The notes beneath the pieces are model-generated. The model was not told the DNA's origin and searched no databases. It saw nothing but the letters and a program-made list of their open reading frames with translations. Source: Aquicella lusitana (GTDB lineage Bacteria > Pseudomonadota > Gammaproteobacteria > DSM-16500). From it: 64,000 bases of DNA. Position 1 is the stretch's first letter; each line of letters begins with the position of its first letter. Of the stretch, positions 35,364 through 44,386 are shown piece by piece. The stretch spans positions 124,001 through 188,000 of the forward strand of contig NZ_LR699114.1 of NCBI RefSeq assembly GCF_902459475.1, written 5' to 3'. The translations under genes were made by a program, and so were the position numbers.

Positions 35364-38054
35364 TCATTTTTTATTCGATATTATCCGCATCAACCATTTT
35401 TCTAATTCGATTATCAGAAAAACAACAAAAGAAATTGAAAATAGAGCAATCCATGCGCCAATAGAGATTGATTTTGTCGCGAATATCATCTGCATGAATG
35501 GCAGATAAGTAAAGCCAATTTGAAAAACTATCACTAATCCGATAGAAATAAGAACAGGCGAGCTTCCAAGCACGCCTTCTCTGTTTAAAATAGAGTCATA
35601 AATTTTTCGACAATTTATCAAATAAAATACTTCCATCAAGACTAATACATTAACGACAGAAGTTCTTGCAAGACCAATAGTTGCACCCTGCTTTGTTTCG
35701 TAAGCAAATACACCAAACATAACAAGCACAAATAAAAATGAAACGAATATAATTCGCCATAGTAAAAAACGCGAGAGTAACGTCTCATGGGGATCTCTTG
35801 GTTTGCGTGACATGATATTTTTTTCTGTTGGCTCGAACGCAAGGGCTACGCCAAGTGTTACTGCTGTGACAAGATTAACCCATAGAATTTGTAGAGGTGT
35901 GATTGGGAGTGTATAACCCAATAAAATGGCAATAAAAATTGACAACCCCTCTCCAGCATCATTAGGTAACAAGAATAGAATAAGTTTTTTTAAGTTGTCA
36001 TATACTGTTCGTCCTTCTTTAACGGCTTGTGTTATTGATGCAAAATTATCATCAGCTAGCACAATTTCGGCGGCCTCTTTTGCAACATCCGTTCCTTTTA
36101 GTCCCATTGCAATACCAATGTCTGCGCTTTTTAATGCGGGCGCATCGTTTACGCCATCGCCGGTCATGGCGATCACATGGTTATGTTGCCGAAGCGCTTT
36201 GATCAGACGTAATTTATGTTCAGGCGTTGTTCGTGCATATATATCAACGTCGTTTACTTCTTTTGCCAACAAAACGTCATCCAATGCGTCCAGATTTTCA
36301 CCTGTTAAGATATGATGGCTGCTAATGCCAATCTGTTTGCCTATCGCAAAGGCGGTTTCTTTATGATCCCCTGTGATAATCTTGACGCAAATCCCGGCTT
36401 TTTGACATTGCGAAACCGCATGGTGAGCTTCTTCTCGCGGAGGATCGGCAATCCCTATTAAGCCCAAGAAGATAAGATTTTTTTCTACATCTTTAAACAA
36501 GAGATTAGTATGCGCTGCTACTGTAGGTCTATATGCCAGAGCCAGGACACGCATTCCATTTTGGGCAAGCTCGCTGATTTGTGAATGCCAAAACATTCTG
36601 TCAATAAAAACTTTTTGCTGATTTTTCAGTTGATGTGAACACATTTCTAATATTATTTCGGGCGCCCCTTTGACATAAATATAAGCGCGCCCTTTATGGT
36701 CATGGTGCAAGCTAGCCATAAATTTATGTGTCGATTCAAAAGGAATAAAATCAATTTTGTGACATAAATTGACCTCATCTTTATAATCGATGCCTGCTTT
36801 AAGCCCTAAGGATAATAAAGCGCCATCCACTGGATTGCCGTATAAATGCCATGATTCGTTTTCTTTATATAAGGAAGCATCATTGCAAAGTATTCCCGCT
36901 TTCACCAGTATTAGAAAATCATTATGTGCGTCCAAATTAACTTCTTGATGATGCAGTAAGATCCTGCCATTATCATTATATCCACTTCCTGTAACAGAAT
37001 AATGGTGATCGCCTGTTATAATATGCTGTATTGTTAATTCATTTTTTGTAAGCGTGCCTGTTTTATCGGTACATATCACTGTAACAGAGCTTAATGTTTC
37101 TACCGCTGGTAATCGACGAACAATAGCCCGATGTTTTGCCATGCGCGTAACGCCTATAGCCAATATAATGGTCATGACGGCTGGCAAACCTTCTGGAATT
37201 GCAGACACAGCAATAGCTACAGCGGCGATAAACATTTCATCAACAGGATATTGTCGAATAAAAACGCCAAATAAAAAGATGGCAAATGAAAAGAGCAAAA
37301 TAGCTACTGCTAGCCAGCGTGAAAATACCGCTAATTGTCGAATTAATGGCGTAGTTAATTTTGGAACGTTTGCAAGCATTAGAGATATCCGGCCGATCTC
37401 GGTTTCTTTACCGGTTGCGATAACAACGCCGATAGCCGTGCCGTAGGTAACTAATGTGCCGGAATAAGCTATGGAAAATCGATCCGCAAGCGCGACATCT
37501 TCTGGCACGGCTTGGCTGCTTTTATCTACAGGCAATGATTCGCCTGTTAATATTGCTTCTTGAATCTGTAAATCTTTAGATTTAATTAACCGCAAATCAG
37601 CAGGTACTTTGTCTCCGGAATGGAGTAATACGACGTCACCCGGTACTAATTTGTTTGCGTGTATGCGTAAATTTTTACCCGCACGAGTCACATGAGCTTG
37701 TGGAGGCAGCATTTGTTTTAATGCATCAATTGCTTTTTCTGCTTTGCCTTCTTGAATAAATCCGATCAAGGCGTTGAGAAAAACAGCGCCTAAAATAACT
37801 CCTGTATCGATCCAATGTTGTAAGGATGCAGTAATGATAGAAGCAATCAATAAAACATAGATAAGAACATTATGGAATTGATTAATAAGTCGACGCCATA
37901 AGGTATATTTTTTTTCAATAGAAATTATATTTGTGCCAAATATCTTAAGGCGTTTCTCCGCTTCATCCAAAGTAAGTCCGTTCAGGCTGGTGCTTAACTT
38001 TTTTAGAACTTGATCTGTAGATTCAGCATGCCACTTTGCTTTGGAGAAATTCAT
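35364..38054 (-). CDS. P2-type cation-transporting ATPase (Ca2+-ATPase-like)
   Basis: The protein has the N-terminal cation-ATPase domain, the actuator motif LTGES, the phosphorylation site ICTDKTGTLTKNE (Asp330), the nucleotide domain, and the hinge MTGDGVNDAPALKSADIG. Ten membrane segments are expected. The TM4 motif AIPEGLPAVMTI is typical of P2A calcium pumps and of related Ca/Mn pumps. It would export Ca2+ or Mn2+ from the cytoplasm. The start overlaps the stop of the small cupin gene by 4 bases. Length (896 aa) is normal. Confidence 0.9.
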   Translation of the reverse strand: MNFSKAKWHAESTDQVLKKLSTSLNGLTLDEAEKRLKIFGTNIISIEKKYTLWRRLINQFHNVLIYVLLIASIITASLQHWIDTGVILGAVFLNALIGFIQEGKAEKAIDALKQMLPPQAHVTRAGKNLRIHANKLVPGDVVLLHSGDKVPADLRLIKSKDLQIQEAILTGESLPVDKSSQAVPEDVALADRFSIAYSGTLVTYGTAIGVVIATGKETEIGRISLMLANVPKLTTPLIRQLAVFSRWLAVAILLFSFAIFLFGVFIRQYPVDEMFIAAVAIAVSAIPEGLPAVMTIILAIGVTRMAKHRAIVRRLPAVETLSSVTVICTDKTGTLTKNELTIQHIITGDHHYSVTGSGYNDNGRILLHHQEVNLDAHNDFLILVKAGILCNDASLYKENESWHLYGNPVDGALLSLGLKAGIDYKDEVNLCHKIDFIPFESTHKFMASLHHDHKGRAYIYVKGAPEIILEMCSHQLKNQQKVFIDRMFWHSQISELAQNGMRVLALAYRPTVAAHTNLLFKDVEKNLIFLGLIGIADPPREEAHHAVSQCQKAGICVKIITGDHKETAFAIGKQIGISSHHILTGENLDALDDVLLAKEVNDVDIYARTTPEHKLRLIKALRQHNHVIAMTGDGVNDAPALKSADIGIAMGLKGTDVAKEAAEIVLADDNFASITQAVKEGRTVYDNLKKLILFLLPNDAGEGLSIFIAILLGYTLPITPLQILWVNLVTAVTLGVALAFEPTEKNIMSRKPRDPHETLLSRFLLWRIIFVSFLFVLVMFGVFAYETKQGATIGLARTSVVNVLVLMEVFYLINCRKIYDSILNREGVLGSSPVLISIGLVIVFQIGFTYLPFMQMIFATKSISIGAWIALFSISFVVFLIIELEKWLMRIISNKK

Positions 38055-38323
38055 TTCAAGAATACTTCTACAACGATAAGCTCCAATACAGTCTTAGCTA
38101 AAAGATCGTGTTCATCGTGGGGTGTAAGCTCAACGCTCACGCCGGGTCTGATCGCGATTGCTTCTGCGTTTCTTGTTAGAATACCCTCTCCTTTAACGGG
38201 AATAATAGTAGTTAATCCTCTTGACTTGTGCGTGGGTAAAACAGCGTCTTTTTCTAAGGTTAATTTTACAATGATAAAATCAGGTTGTTGTACAATGATT
38301 TCACGCTGATAAGTTCCTTCCAT
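38051..38323 (-). CDS. Small cupin-like protein coupled to the P-type ATPase
   Basis: This 90-residue protein looks like a single cupin-type beta barrel: LPTHKSRGLTTIIPVKGEGI, then IRPGVSVELTPHDEHDLLAK, with His positions in each motif. Its function is unknown. The stop overlaps the ATPase start (4 bases), so the two are translationally coupled. It may sense or modulate something linked to cation export. RBS-like AAGGAG lies before the ATG (GGAGTCATAA). Confidence 0.6.
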   Translation of the reverse strand: MEGTYQREIIVQQPDFIIVKLTLEKDAVLPTHKSRGLTTIIPVKGEGILTRNAEAIAIRPGVSVELTPHDEHDLLAKTVLELIVVEVFLK

Positions 38324-38420
38324 GATTTATGACTCCTTTACCATAGCTTATTTAATAAATTTCAGCTGAATCTATGAATAATTAAAACATATAACTAACG
38401 GGAGTATTACCATTTTTTAG

Positions 38421-38457
38421 TAGCGAGTCAGTCCGTGCTCTCTTAATAGACTTGCTA
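38421..38457. other. Long-loop inverted repeat in intergenic spacer
   Basis: TAGCGAGTC and GACTTGCTA form a 9-bp stem with one G-T pair and a 19-base loop. It lies in the 261-base divergent gap between the cupin gene and aconitase. It may be an operator or hairpin. No gene is seen in this gap. Confidence 0.3.
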
Positions 38458-38584
38458 GTTACTGGAGAAAACCCGCTTAATAATAACTCATTGATTACAT
38501 GTTTGATTTTTGCATGTCATTCTTCTGTCGAAAATCAGTTAAAATAAATGAACATGAAAAGATCTTTGCAAAGGAGTTGCGCTC

Positions 38585-40528
38585 ATGCCCTTCAATGTTA
38601 CGCAAAAGCTTATTCAGTCCCACTTGCTTGACGGCAGTATGGTGCCTGGCGAAGAAATAGCCCTCCAGATTGATCAGACGCTTTGTCAGGATGCGACAGG
38701 GACGCTGGTAATGCTGGAGCTGGAAGCCATGGGGCTTGACCGGGTCAAGACTGAATTATCTGCGCAATATGTAGACCATAATCTGATTCAGGAAGATTAT
38801 AAAAATGCAGACGATCATCTGTTTCTGCAAAGTGCCGCTAATCGTTTTGGTCTGTGGTTTAGCCGGGCGGGGAACGGGGTCAGTCATCCTGTTCACATGG
38901 AATTTTTTGGCAAACCCGGCAAGCTTCTGGTGGGCTCGGATAGCCACACTTGCGCAGGCGGTGCGATGAGTATGCTGGCGATAGGCGCGGGTGGGCTGGA
39001 GGTGGCGATGGTCATCGCAGGGCATCCTTTTCATGTCAAAATGCCCCGCGTTTTTGGCGTGAAACTGACAGGAAAGTTGCCCGAATGGGTGAGTGCCAAG
39101 GATATCATCTTGGAAATGTTGCGCAGACACGGCGTAAAGGGCGGTGTTGATTGTGTTATCGAATATCACGGCCCCGGACTTAATCATTTGAATGCCTGGG
39201 ACCGCCATGTGATTGCCAACATGGGGGCTGAATTGGGTGCGACAGGGACCGTCTTTCCTTCAGACAAAGAGACGTTGAAATTTTTACAGGCACACGGCAG
39301 AGAAGCTGACTGGACAGCCCTCTCGGCAGATAAGGGCGCCAAGTATGACCTTCACGATGAGATTGATTTATCCACACTGGAGCCATTGATAGCTCTGCCT
39401 TCCAGTCCAGGGAATGTGGTGCCGGTGCGGGAAGTGGTAGGCCGTGATGTTTATCAGTCGTATATTGGTTCTTCAGCCAATCCCGGCTATCGTGACTTTG
39501 CTATTTCTGCTCTGATGCTGAAAGGAAAGCACGTGAATTCTTCTGTCTCTTTTGATGTTAATCCTGCGTCCAGAAACATGCTGGAAGAGTTGGCCCGAGA
39601 CGGGCTGCTGGCGGAGCTGATTCATGCGGGCGGGCGTATCCATCAGGCTGGCTGTAATGGCTGTATTGGTATGGGACAGGCGCCGGCTTCGGGGCGGAAC
39701 AGTCTGCGTACTGGCCCTCGAAATTTTCCTGGCCGGTCGGGCACCAAGGAAGACAGTGTTTATCTTTGTAGTCCCGAGACTGCGACAGCCTCTGCATTGG
39801 CAGGCAAAATCACTGACCCGCGCGATCTCGGCATGGCATACCCTAAAATAAAGGTACCCAAAAAAAATATTGTCAACAAAGCGACCATGCAACCCCCGCT
39901 CCCACAAGAAGAGGCAAGAAAAATAAAACTGGTGAAAGGGCCCAATATCGCCTCCTTACCTGCTTTGGAACCATTACCGGATCAGATTAAGGCGGTTGTC
40001 GCTCTGAAGGTGGGTGATAACATTTCAACCGATGAGATCCTTCCTGCCGGTGCGCGTGTGCTTCCGTATCGCAGTAATATACCCAAAATCAGTGAATTTG
40101 CTTTTGATATCATTGACGAAACATACGCAAAGCGTGCAAAAACCCTGCGTGATGAAGGGCAGCGCCATGCCATCATCGGGGGAGATAATTATGGACAGGG
40201 ATCCAGCCGCGAACACGCAGCGCTCGCCCCGCGCTTCCTTGGTCTGCAGTTAGTGATCGCCAAGAGTTTTGCGCGCATTCACTGGGAGAATTTAGTAAAC
40301 TTTGGTGTATTGCCGCTGACATTTGCGAACCCAGAGGATTACCAGCGTATCAAGCAGAATGATGTCATTATTATTGACGACGTGATCAGCGCCATTCGAA
40401 GCGGAAATGATTTGACAGCATTGATAGAAGGTAAAAATGAAATACGCCTGCGCCATCGTTTGTCAAAACGGCAAATCGAAATACTGCTGGCAGGCGGGTT
40501 GATTAACTGGGTGAAAAAAAGCAGCTAA
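38585..40528 (+). CDS. Aconitate hydratase (short, Aquifex-type)
   Basis: Aconitase converts citrate to isocitrate in the TCA cycle. Cluster cysteines are seen in GSDSHTCAGGAMSMLAIGAG and in HQAGCNGCIGMGQAPASG. The swivel domain carries GDNYGQGSSREHAALAPRFL. At 647 aa it is much shorter than AcnA (~890 aa) and fits the shorter aconitase family found in Aquifex and some other bacteria. The start ATG follows AAAGGAGTTGCGCTC. It is followed 31 bases later by a permease gene. Confidence 0.9.
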   Translation: MPFNVTQKLIQSHLLDGSMVPGEEIALQIDQTLCQDATGTLVMLELEAMGLDRVKTELSAQYVDHNLIQEDYKNADDHLFLQSAANRFGLWFSRAGNGVSHPVHMEFFGKPGKLLVGSDSHTCAGGAMSMLAIGAGGLEVAMVIAGHPFHVKMPRVFGVKLTGKLPEWVSAKDIILEMLRRHGVKGGVDCVIEYHGPGLNHLNAWDRHVIANMGAELGATGTVFPSDKETLKFLQAHGREADWTALSADKGAKYDLHDEIDLSTLEPLIALPSSPGNVVPVREVVGRDVYQSYIGSSANPGYRDFAISALMLKGKHVNSSVSFDVNPASRNMLEELARDGLLAELIHAGGRIHQAGCNGCIGMGQAPASGRNSLRTGPRNFPGRSGTKEDSVYLCSPETATASALAGKITDPRDLGMAYPKIKVPKKNIVNKATMQPPLPQEEARKIKLVKGPNIASLPALEPLPDQIKAVVALKVGDNISTDEILPAGARVLPYRSNIPKISEFAFDIIDETYAKRAKTLRDEGQRHAIIGGDNYGQGSSREHAALAPRFLGLQLVIAKSFARIHWENLVNFGVLPLTFANPEDYQRIKQNDVIIIDDVISAIRSGNDLTALIEGKNEIRLRHRLSKRQIEILLAGGLINWVKKSS

Positions 40529-40559
40529 AACCAAACAATAAACAGAGAATAACATCCAC

Positions 40560-41759
40560 ATGAAATTCGTTGAACATGCCCGTGAGGGGCTCTTCAATCT
40601 TTATTTTTCCAAATTGCGCTCACTGCTGGCGCTGCTGGGCGTGCTGGTTGGCACGGCGTCTGTGGTAGCAATGGTGTCAGGCGGGGAACTTGCGACCAAT
40701 GAAGCCCTCAAACAGTTTAAGTCATTAGGAACGGATCTACTGGCGGTTTCTATCAATTCCACAAGTGAAGAAAATCAGGGAGCCGATGGCAAATCAGAGA
40801 ATTTGACCCTGGAGCAAACATTTGGATTATCGGCAGCGGATAGATCGATTCTGCAAGTGGCACCCTATACGCAGTTATTCTATCCTGTTTTCTATGAAGG
40901 CAATCCACTTAACGCCATGATTCTGGGCGTGTCAGACAGTTTTGCGGATATTGTGCAAATCAAACTGCAGTCAGGCAGATTTATCTCGCTCGCGGATCGG
41001 TATAGTTTTTATTGTGTGATTGGCCGTGATATTTATGAAGCCATGAAAAAGGTTTCGTATAAGGATCCATTAGGTCAACAATTACAGATCGGCAAAAATA
41101 TTTTCACGATTGTCGGCGTTGCGGAGGCATGGCCGGAAAACAGTTTTGTGTATGCCAATATTGATACTTCCATACTGGTTCCCATCATGGCATCCATGGC
41201 GATAAGCAAATATGCCAATATTAGCAATATCATTATGCGGTTGTCGCCACAGGCAGACATAGCGCGCGTGGAAGAAAATGTGTCCAGGGCGGTCAGCAGC
41301 GAAATATCTGGCAAACAAGTCACTTATCGGAGTGCAAAAGAGCTTATTGCCAAGATGAAAAAACAAAGTGATATCCTCACTGTTTTTCTGGGCTTGATAG
41401 GCAGTGTGTCACTGCTTGTGGGGGGTATTGGAGTCATGAATATTATGCTGGTATCGGTGACTGAGCGCCGCCGTGAAATTGGCATACGCCTTGCGGTGGG
41501 CGCGAAACGCAAAGACATTGGTACGCTTTTTTTGATAGAGGCGGTGATGTTATCGCTGCTGGGCGGTGTGCTCGGTGTGCTCATCGGTATCCTCATTGCT
41601 TACGTGATAGCAGCGCTTTGGCATTGGGAATTTACCCTGTTTTTATGGCCGCCATTCGCGGGTTTTTCCGTCTCCGTTGCGGTAGGCATTTTCTTCGGTT
41701 TTTATCCGGCATATCTCGCTTCACGGCTTGATCCCATTGAGGCATTGCGCTCGGAGTAA
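40560..41759 (+). CDS. MacB/FtsX-type ABC transporter permease
   Basis: The architecture is one N-terminal membrane segment (residues ~20-42), a large periplasmic MacB core domain and three C-terminal membrane segments with the FtsX motif GGIGVMNIMLVSVTERRREIG. Such permeases act with an ATPase and an adaptor in mechanotransmission or efflux. No ATPase gene or adaptor accompanies it here. The gene may be cotranscribed with aconitase. The 399-aa length is that of a full MacB permease half. The IS follows directly downstream. Confidence 0.85.
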   Translation: MKFVEHAREGLFNLYFSKLRSLLALLGVLVGTASVVAMVSGGELATNEALKQFKSLGTDLLAVSINSTSEENQGADGKSENLTLEQTFGLSAADRSILQVAPYTQLFYPVFYEGNPLNAMILGVSDSFADIVQIKLQSGRFISLADRYSFYCVIGRDIYEAMKKVSYKDPLGQQLQIGKNIFTIVGVAEAWPENSFVYANIDTSILVPIMASMAISKYANISNIIMRLSPQADIARVEENVSRAVSSEISGKQVTYRSAKELIAKMKKQSDILTVFLGLIGSVSLLVGGIGVMNIMLVSVTERRREIGIRLAVGAKRKDIGTLFLIEAVMLSLLGGVLGVLIGILIAYVIAALWHWEFTLFLWPPFAGFSVSVAVGIFFGFYPAYLASRLDPIEALRSE

Positions 41760-41836
41760 AACTTGAGTTGAGCGTACTTGCCTCGATTAATAGGATTGTT
41801 GACAATTTCACTGAGGCTGTCATCCTGAGCGCAGCG

Positions 41837-43083
41837 CACTACTGTCCGGTGAACCTGTATCATAAATAAACAGGTCTCCTTGAAATTAAATAAATAGGAG
41901 GCTTGTATTGTCTATTGCGATATTCTGCAACATGCAAATTATGTCTGATCCAGACTAAAACGAGATGTAATGAACGTTTCTCATTTGAAACATTTTTAAA
42001 TATTTGTATCAATATAAAAGCAATCAAGGCTGTTGCTATTTGAATTTTAACCGCATTAGAAGATCGGCCCAGAAATTTTTTAAGTCGAAGATTTTGCTTG
42101 ATCCATTTAAAAAATAGCTCTATTTCCCATCGGGCTTTATAAAGCTTAGCAATATTTTCTGCTGGTAAATCTTTCAAGTTAGTTACCAAAATAAGAGGAG
42201 TTTTTCCTTCTCTTTTTACACTTATATATCTCAGCGTCTCGCTATATTCCATGCGTTTTCCACCACGTGGAACTTTATTTGAAATTCTAAAAAGACAATC
42301 TTGTAAGATGGGTTCGCGAGTATTTTTTTGCCGGCTTTCTATAACAATGGCCGCATTCTTCTTTAATCGAGTCACAAAATAAGCCTGCCTTTTGTTGATG
42401 CTCCACCACCAATTGTAATCGTAGTAACCTTTATCAAACACATAAAGGGTGTTTTTAAGGATTGGCCATTTTTGTCCCATCGTCGCATCATTACAATTTG
42501 GATGACTCAACTTCATCCTTAAGGGCAAATCTAATCCTAAATCATATTCAACATGTAGTTTTAATCCTTGTATATGCCGAGTCGCATATTGCTTTGACCA
42601 CTCATCGTACCCTTGGCCTCTTAGCTGTATCGGGCTACTATCTAATATCCTGATTACTTTTTTTATTTCTTTATGTTTTTTCCTGGGTAACAAAGACATA
42701 AGCTGTTCTAATATCCAAAAGAAACTTTCGGCTGGTCGTTTTCGATTGGCATCACTTAAGGTCGAGCGTTTTACTTGCGTTTTTATACCAATTTTTTGAC
42801 TGTTTATCGCAACCTCTAACGTGCGTAAGCTTTTAATTTCATTAATATGTGCATAAATCATCGTTTTTAAATGTTCAAATGTATTAAATGATTCATAACG
42901 ATGATCAGATCGAAAGCGTTCTATACATTCCTTCATTAATTTTTTTGTAACGGGTTTTAATAATCGTTGAAAAACGGTATCTTTCATCAGTTCGTCCTTG
43001 GTGCTAAATGTGGTGTTTAGCGCGCTATCATAGCGCTTTACCAAGGACGATCAATTTTTAATCTGGTTCACCGGACAGTAGTG
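41837..43083. mobile_element. Complete IS4-family insertion sequence
   Basis: The element is 1247 bp. Perfect 19-bp terminal inverted repeats, CACTACTGTCCGGTGAACC at 41837-41855 and its complement at 43065-43083, enclose one transposase gene. A 10-bp target duplication, GAGCGCAGCG, lies at 41827-41836 and 43084-43093. The target sits inside a dispersed palindromic repeat (TGTCATCCTGAGCG...). The clean ends suggest a recent insertion. Confidence 0.95.
41860..42987 (-). CDS. IS4-family transposase (DDE)
   Basis: The N-terminal DUF4372-type region (FQRLLKPVTKKLMKECIERF) is followed by the catalytic DDE domain. The first Asp is in IRILDSSPIQL, the second in YVFDKGYYDYNWW, and the Glu is in KARWEIELFFKWIKQNLRLK, which has the Y-R-E-K signature of the family. 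The protein has 375 aa from the ATG at 42987, chosen because AAGGACGAACTG precedes it; a TTG at 43044 is in frame. The gene ends 5 bases from the left inverted repeat. It looks intact and able to move the element. Confidence 0.92.
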   Translation of the reverse strand: MKDTVFQRLLKPVTKKLMKECIERFRSDHRYESFNTFEHLKTMIYAHINEIKSLRTLEVAINSQKIGIKTQVKRSTLSDANRKRPAESFFWILEQLMSLLPRKKHKEIKKVIRILDSSPIQLRGQGYDEWSKQYATRHIQGLKLHVEYDLGLDLPLRMKLSHPNCNDATMGQKWPILKNTLYVFDKGYYDYNWWWSINKRQAYFVTRLKKNAAIVIESRQKNTREPILQDCLFRISNKVPRGGKRMEYSETLRYISVKREGKTPLILVTNLKDLPAENIAKLYKARWEIELFFKWIKQNLRLKKFLGRSSNAVKIQIATALIAFILIQIFKNVSNEKRSLHLVLVWIRHNLHVAEYRNRQYKPPIYLISRRPVYL

Positions 43084-43341
43084 GAGCGCAGCGAAGGATC
43101 AGCTTAAATTCTCCATTAAGGTAATTTTTTAATGCGCAACCATCCTTAGAGAAAATATAAGCATTGGAATTCTTATCATGGTGAATATGAATTGGATAAT
43201 GATCCTTCGCTACGCTCAGGATGACAATGCAGCGCTTTTTATCCGGCCTATTTCGCTTAAGGGTTAATCTCGGAGCGAAGCTTGATAGTGGCTGTTAACC
43301 ATTCACTGAGGCTGTCATCCTGAGCGTAGCGAAGGATCAGC
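43084..43341. repeat. Dispersed-repeat cluster with a decayed copy of the GIY-YIG 3' end
   Basis: The block at 43094-43150 (AAGGATCAGCTTAAATTCTC..., then ATGCGCAACCATCCTT) matches the 3' region of the adjacent GIY-YIG gene at 43333-43432 with an internal deletion. Further half-copies of the palindromic repeat occur at 43201-43226 and 43311-43339. No intact gene lies here. This marks a repeated rearrangement zone. Confidence 0.65.
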
Positions 43342-43629
43342 TTAAATTCTCCATGATAATGATAAATCATCCCAACCTGGATTACTTTCTTCAATTAAAG
43401 CAATTTTTTTAATGCGCAACCATCCTTTCAGTTGCTTTTCTCTAGCAATGGCATTTCGTACGTCCGTTGTTGTTTCATAATAAACAAGCTTTATTAGATT
43501 ATATTTTTTTGTAAAACCAATGAGAAGCTTATTTTTGTGCTCATATAGTCTACGTTCTAAATTATTGGTAATGCCTATATACAGGGTTTTTGCTTCATTA
43601 GATAAAATATAAACATAATAATTTTTCAT
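43342..43629 (-). CDS. GIY-YIG domain nuclease-like protein
   Basis: The domain begins YYVYILSNEAKTLYIGITNN, which holds the GIY-YIG strands, followed by RLYEHKNKL and the helix ending KQLKGWLR. Proteins of this size (95 aa) are common orphan members with homology to UvrC/homing nucleases and no defined role. I use the ATG at 43629 because AGGACTTCA precedes it; a longer ATG at 43641 lacks this. The 3' end overlaps a copy of the dispersed repeat, so part of the C-terminus is repeat-encoded. Confidence 0.8.
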   Translation of the reverse strand: MKNYYVYILSNEAKTLYIGITNNLERRLYEHKNKLLIGFTKKYNLIKLVYYETTTDVRNAIAREKQLKGWLRIKKIALIEESNPGWDDLSLSWRI

Positions 43630-43657
43630 TGAAGTCCTCATGATAGTGGATATGTGC

Positions 43658-44386
43658 TTAATAATTAGCTACCAAATCTTCTTTTCTTAGAAAATCCGTT
43701 TTGTCCAATGTCTTATAAATTTTTCCATCTCGAAGAACCAAGATGCGGTTGCCATATTGCATGGCAATATTGAGATCATGTGTCGTCATGATGCAGGTGA
43801 TATGGTGCTGCGTAATCATTTTTTGCGTCAGCGCCATGATTTGATCCGATGTTTTAGGATCAAGCGCGCTGGTATGCTCATCCAGCAATAACAGTGAGGG
43901 CGGTTGCAGAAAGCAAAGGGCAAGGGCGAGTGCCTGTTTTTCGCCGCCTGACAATTGCTCAATAACGACATCCAGTTTGCGCGACAGGTTAGCGTTATAG
44001 TCAGCTAAGTATTGAATTAAAAAATTACGTTCAAGTTTATTGCTTTTTTTGAGCAAGCCTGAGAATTGCTTCATCAATAAATAATTTTCATAGATCGTTA
44101 GTGAAGTAAATAGTGAATCAGAACAATTTTGTGTTAGTACGGCAACATCGCGACTGAATGTTTTTGCTGGATATTGCATGATGGGTTTGCCCATGAAATT
44201 AATCTGCCCACTTGAGGCTTGATAATCGCGGTGCAGTAATTTCAGTAATGTGCTTTTACCCGATCCGTTACTGCCCAACAGTATTATAAAATCACCGTGA
44301 TTAACCTCATAATTAATTCCGTCAAGAATGGATCTGCCGGCTGCAGCAAAATTTAATGTGACATTTTTTAAATTTAAAATTGTCAT
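43658..44386 (-). CDS. ABC importer ATP-binding protein (TrpXYZ-type)
   Basis: Walker A is GSNGSGKSTLLKLL, the ABC signature is QLSGGEKQALALAL and Walker B is SLLLLDEHTSALD. These complete a functional nucleotide-binding domain of 242 aa. The start overlaps the permease stop by 4 bases. It powers the importer encoded with the permease and substrate-binding lipoprotein upstream. This three-gene arrangement matches the ABC_sub_bind group, some members of which import tryptophan or other amino acids; the true ligand is unknown. Confidence 0.9.
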   Translation of the reverse strand: MTILNLKNVTLNFAAAGRSILDGINYEVNHGDFIILLGSNGSGKSTLLKLLHRDYQASSGQINFMGKPIMQYPAKTFSRDVAVLTQNCSDSLFTSLTIYENYLLMKQFSGLLKKSNKLERNFLIQYLADYNANLSRKLDVVIEQLSGGEKQALALALCFLQPPSLLLLDEHTSALDPKTSDQIMALTQKMITQHHITCIMTTHDLNIAMQYGNRILVLRDGKIYKTLDKTDFLRKEDLVANY

